64,000 nucleotides of DNA, taken from positions 1,021,072 through 1,085,071 of the forward strand of contig NW_002060944.1 of assembly GCF_000150275.1 (NCBI RefSeq). Reading direction: 5' to 3'. The position numbers were made by a program, and so were the translations under genes. Positions 62,203-64,000 of this stretch are shown here, in pieces (positions within the stretch are counted from its first letter, which is position 1; each line of letters starts with the position of its first letter). This DNA is from Trichoplax adhaerens. Its lineage: Eukaryota; Placozoa; Uniplacotomia; Trichoplacea; Trichoplacidae. The notes beneath the pieces are model-generated. The model ran no database searches, was not told the DNA's origin, and worked only from the letters and a program-made list of their open reading frames with translations.

Positions 62203-64000
62203 ATGGTGGAAAATGGCCAAGGCGAAGGAAAGCCAAACAGGTTGTCAGCTAGCGTTGACAATTTATCTCAGCGATTTTACTTTTCCGAGCAAAATCGTAA
62301 CTTTACTACTCAATACTGCAATATTTATACATCTCGCCTAGTAGCTATGCGTGATTCTTTATTACAAGCTGCAAAACGGGCTTGGGGTAAGGCTTGTTTT
62401 TCGTTTTTCTTTGCTGTTTTTGAATGAAGTGATTGAGAATAAATACGGAAATTGTTTACATGTTTACTGTATTAGTCCATCCGCATCGAGTATTGCCGTA
62501 TTTATTTATTAGTATGTAATTTACCTTTACGATCTGCTATTGAATTCTTGCTCTAAATGGCATTTAACGTAGCCTATGGCACAGGATGTCGACTGTAGTG
62601 GTTAAAGTAGTTCCAATTAGCTTGATTAATTAATTTACTTTTGAGAAGAGCATATCCTGCAAAAGTAGCAGCGCAACGTTTTGGAAAGACTTCTGCTGCA
62701 ATGTGGTGTGTTACTAACGGTTAATGTATTCCTTTCAGGTAATGATATAAATTACTGCAAGTTGATGGAATTAAAAACGGGTATTACAAGTTGCATTATT
62801 GGTACACTATTCAAAAGAATGAGTGCTAGGCCGAATATCCTACAAGAAATTAGCGACGAGGTAAGTTGCTTGATCAGCGAGTGTATCTCGTATACTGAGG
62901 ATGCAATCAGTACACCGATTAGGAATGAACTGGGGATATACGTTTAGTACAAGCACCGTAACATGTGAAATTCTTTTAGTTTCAGATGTGTTGTATAAAT
63001 AGCATGCTGAGATACTCCAATTGATGATAATGTTACGTTATGTTATCGTATCATTCATCGCTGAGAATACACATGTTAAACAAAAAATGATTGTAATCTA
63101 CCTATTCAGCAAGATTATCGTTACTAACTTGTTGCAGTACAACTTAATTCCTTTACCTCCGCGGACGAAATACGCTGACGATTCGGATGAGCTAGTTGCT
63201 GAAGATGAAACACAACGGATTTCTCTAACTGGGAACATTAATGTTACGAAATCGGTAACAGGTAGGTTAAGATTTATTCATACCCTGTATCTGTATGATC
63301 ATGTACATAACTCGACCGGGGCAATTGAATAGCTGCTATGTTTACGTAGAATTAGCTGTATATTTTCTAATGAGATTTTTACTATTTTGGCATTTTAGGC
63401 GTCATTGTCGCATTATTAGGTAAGGAATTAGATGGAGGCAAATTTTATGTGAATGAAATGGTCTCTGCTGGCCTACCAAAACAAATTCCTCGTCCCTTTA
63501 TCCATAATGATAAGTAGGTCATCAATCGTTGTACATATACATCGGCTACGAACTTGGGTATCGTATACCATGACCGGCTATGGCATACGATGGCCGATTT
63601 CGCACGCTGACAGTAACATATATACATTTATATACAGTGTATGCTTACTATTGTAATGAATTATCAAATGAGATTTCATTGCATAGTGTTGCAAACAAGA
63701 TAAACTTGTTGTTTTAGAATACTTAAAGTAATAGTAATTTTGGTTATTTTGCAGATATATATGTATCGTATCAGGATTAAATCTTGGTAGCAGTCATCAG
63801 GGATTCTTAACGATGCAACTGTTTATTGACTTTATTACTGGTCGGCTAACTGAAGGACAAGAGGTAAATTTTGATGTATATAGTGAGAGTATAGAATTTT
63901 GCCAATGTTACTATACAGTACAGTATATTCATTGCCTTAAATTCCACTATGTAATCGAAGAGCCTACTTCATTACGTCATATCAATTATACTAAAATTCT
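62203..64000 (+). CDS. POLD2: DNA polymerase delta subunit 2 (POLD2), 5' part, cut by window end
   Basis: Five exons seen: 62203-62386, 62739-62860, 63138-63261, 63399-63513, 63755-63863 (218 codons; full-length family proteins are about 470), the last followed by a GTAAAT donor. The N-terminus has [20 protein letters not shown] (human FSRQYAHIYATRLIQMR). Then come [14 protein letters not shown], the conserved [37 protein letters not shown] (OB-fold), [17 protein letters not shown] and [10 protein letters not shown], where the inactive phosphoesterase domain begins. POLD2 is the B-subunit that bridges POLD1 with POLD3 in lagging-strand synthesis. The remaining exons lie beyond the window. Confidence 0.95.

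Overview
The window is AT-rich animal nuclear DNA. Nearly every gene I could reconstruct is split by many short GT-AG introns (most exons 50-200 bp), and the set is metazoan: ASPSCR1/TUG, eL18, the U7 snRNP protein LSM11, two SLC25A17-like carriers, phosphomannomutase, SLC39A11, an inward-rectifier K+ channel, the transition-zone protein B9D1, ZDHHC4 and POLD2. Compact genes, very short exons, abundant simple palindromes and no recognisable retroelement suggest an early-branching animal such as a placozoan. That is an inference; no species marker is visible. Exon joins were read by hand from splice sites, reading phase and family similarity.

Layout. 1-8.6 kb: no gene found; a foldback element at 6.8-7.0 kb and a 62-bp minisatellite at 7.4-8.6 kb. 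8.9-13.6 kb: ASPSCR1 (+). 15.5-16.9 kb: eL18 (+). 18.6-20.1 kb: LSM11 (-). 21.3-24.1 and 25.9-29.2 kb: two tandem SLC25A17-like genes (+) with identical intron positions. 31.2-31.9 kb: an intronless bacterial-type RsmE methyltransferase (+). 32.5-37.6 kb: an 18-exon leucine-rich-repeat gene (-), divergent from PMM (+, 38.5-40.4 kb). 41.65-44.5 kb: SLC39A11 (-). 44.8-51.2 kb: mostly non-coding, with an inverted-repeat-flanked minisatellite and tandem duplications. 51.2-52.3 kb: intronless Kir channel (-). 55.0-56.7 kb: B9D1 (+). 59.8-61.4 kb: ZDHHC4 (+). 62.2 kb to the edge: 5' part of POLD2 (+).

These are mostly unrelated housekeeping and signalling genes, not a pathway cluster. The most striking non-coding feature is a palindromic motif built from ACAGTACTGT/GTACAGTAC. 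It forms dense clusters 50-700 bp upstream of most start codons, including the shared intergenic regions of the divergent pairs LSM11/SLC25A17-like and LRR/PMM. Other items worth following are the RsmE gene (possible lateral transfer), a tandemly duplicated coding exon with one frame-broken copy, a dispersed element with core ATGCGAAATCGGTC, and three independent tandem duplications with units of about 185-191 bp. I found no clear new multi-gene system.
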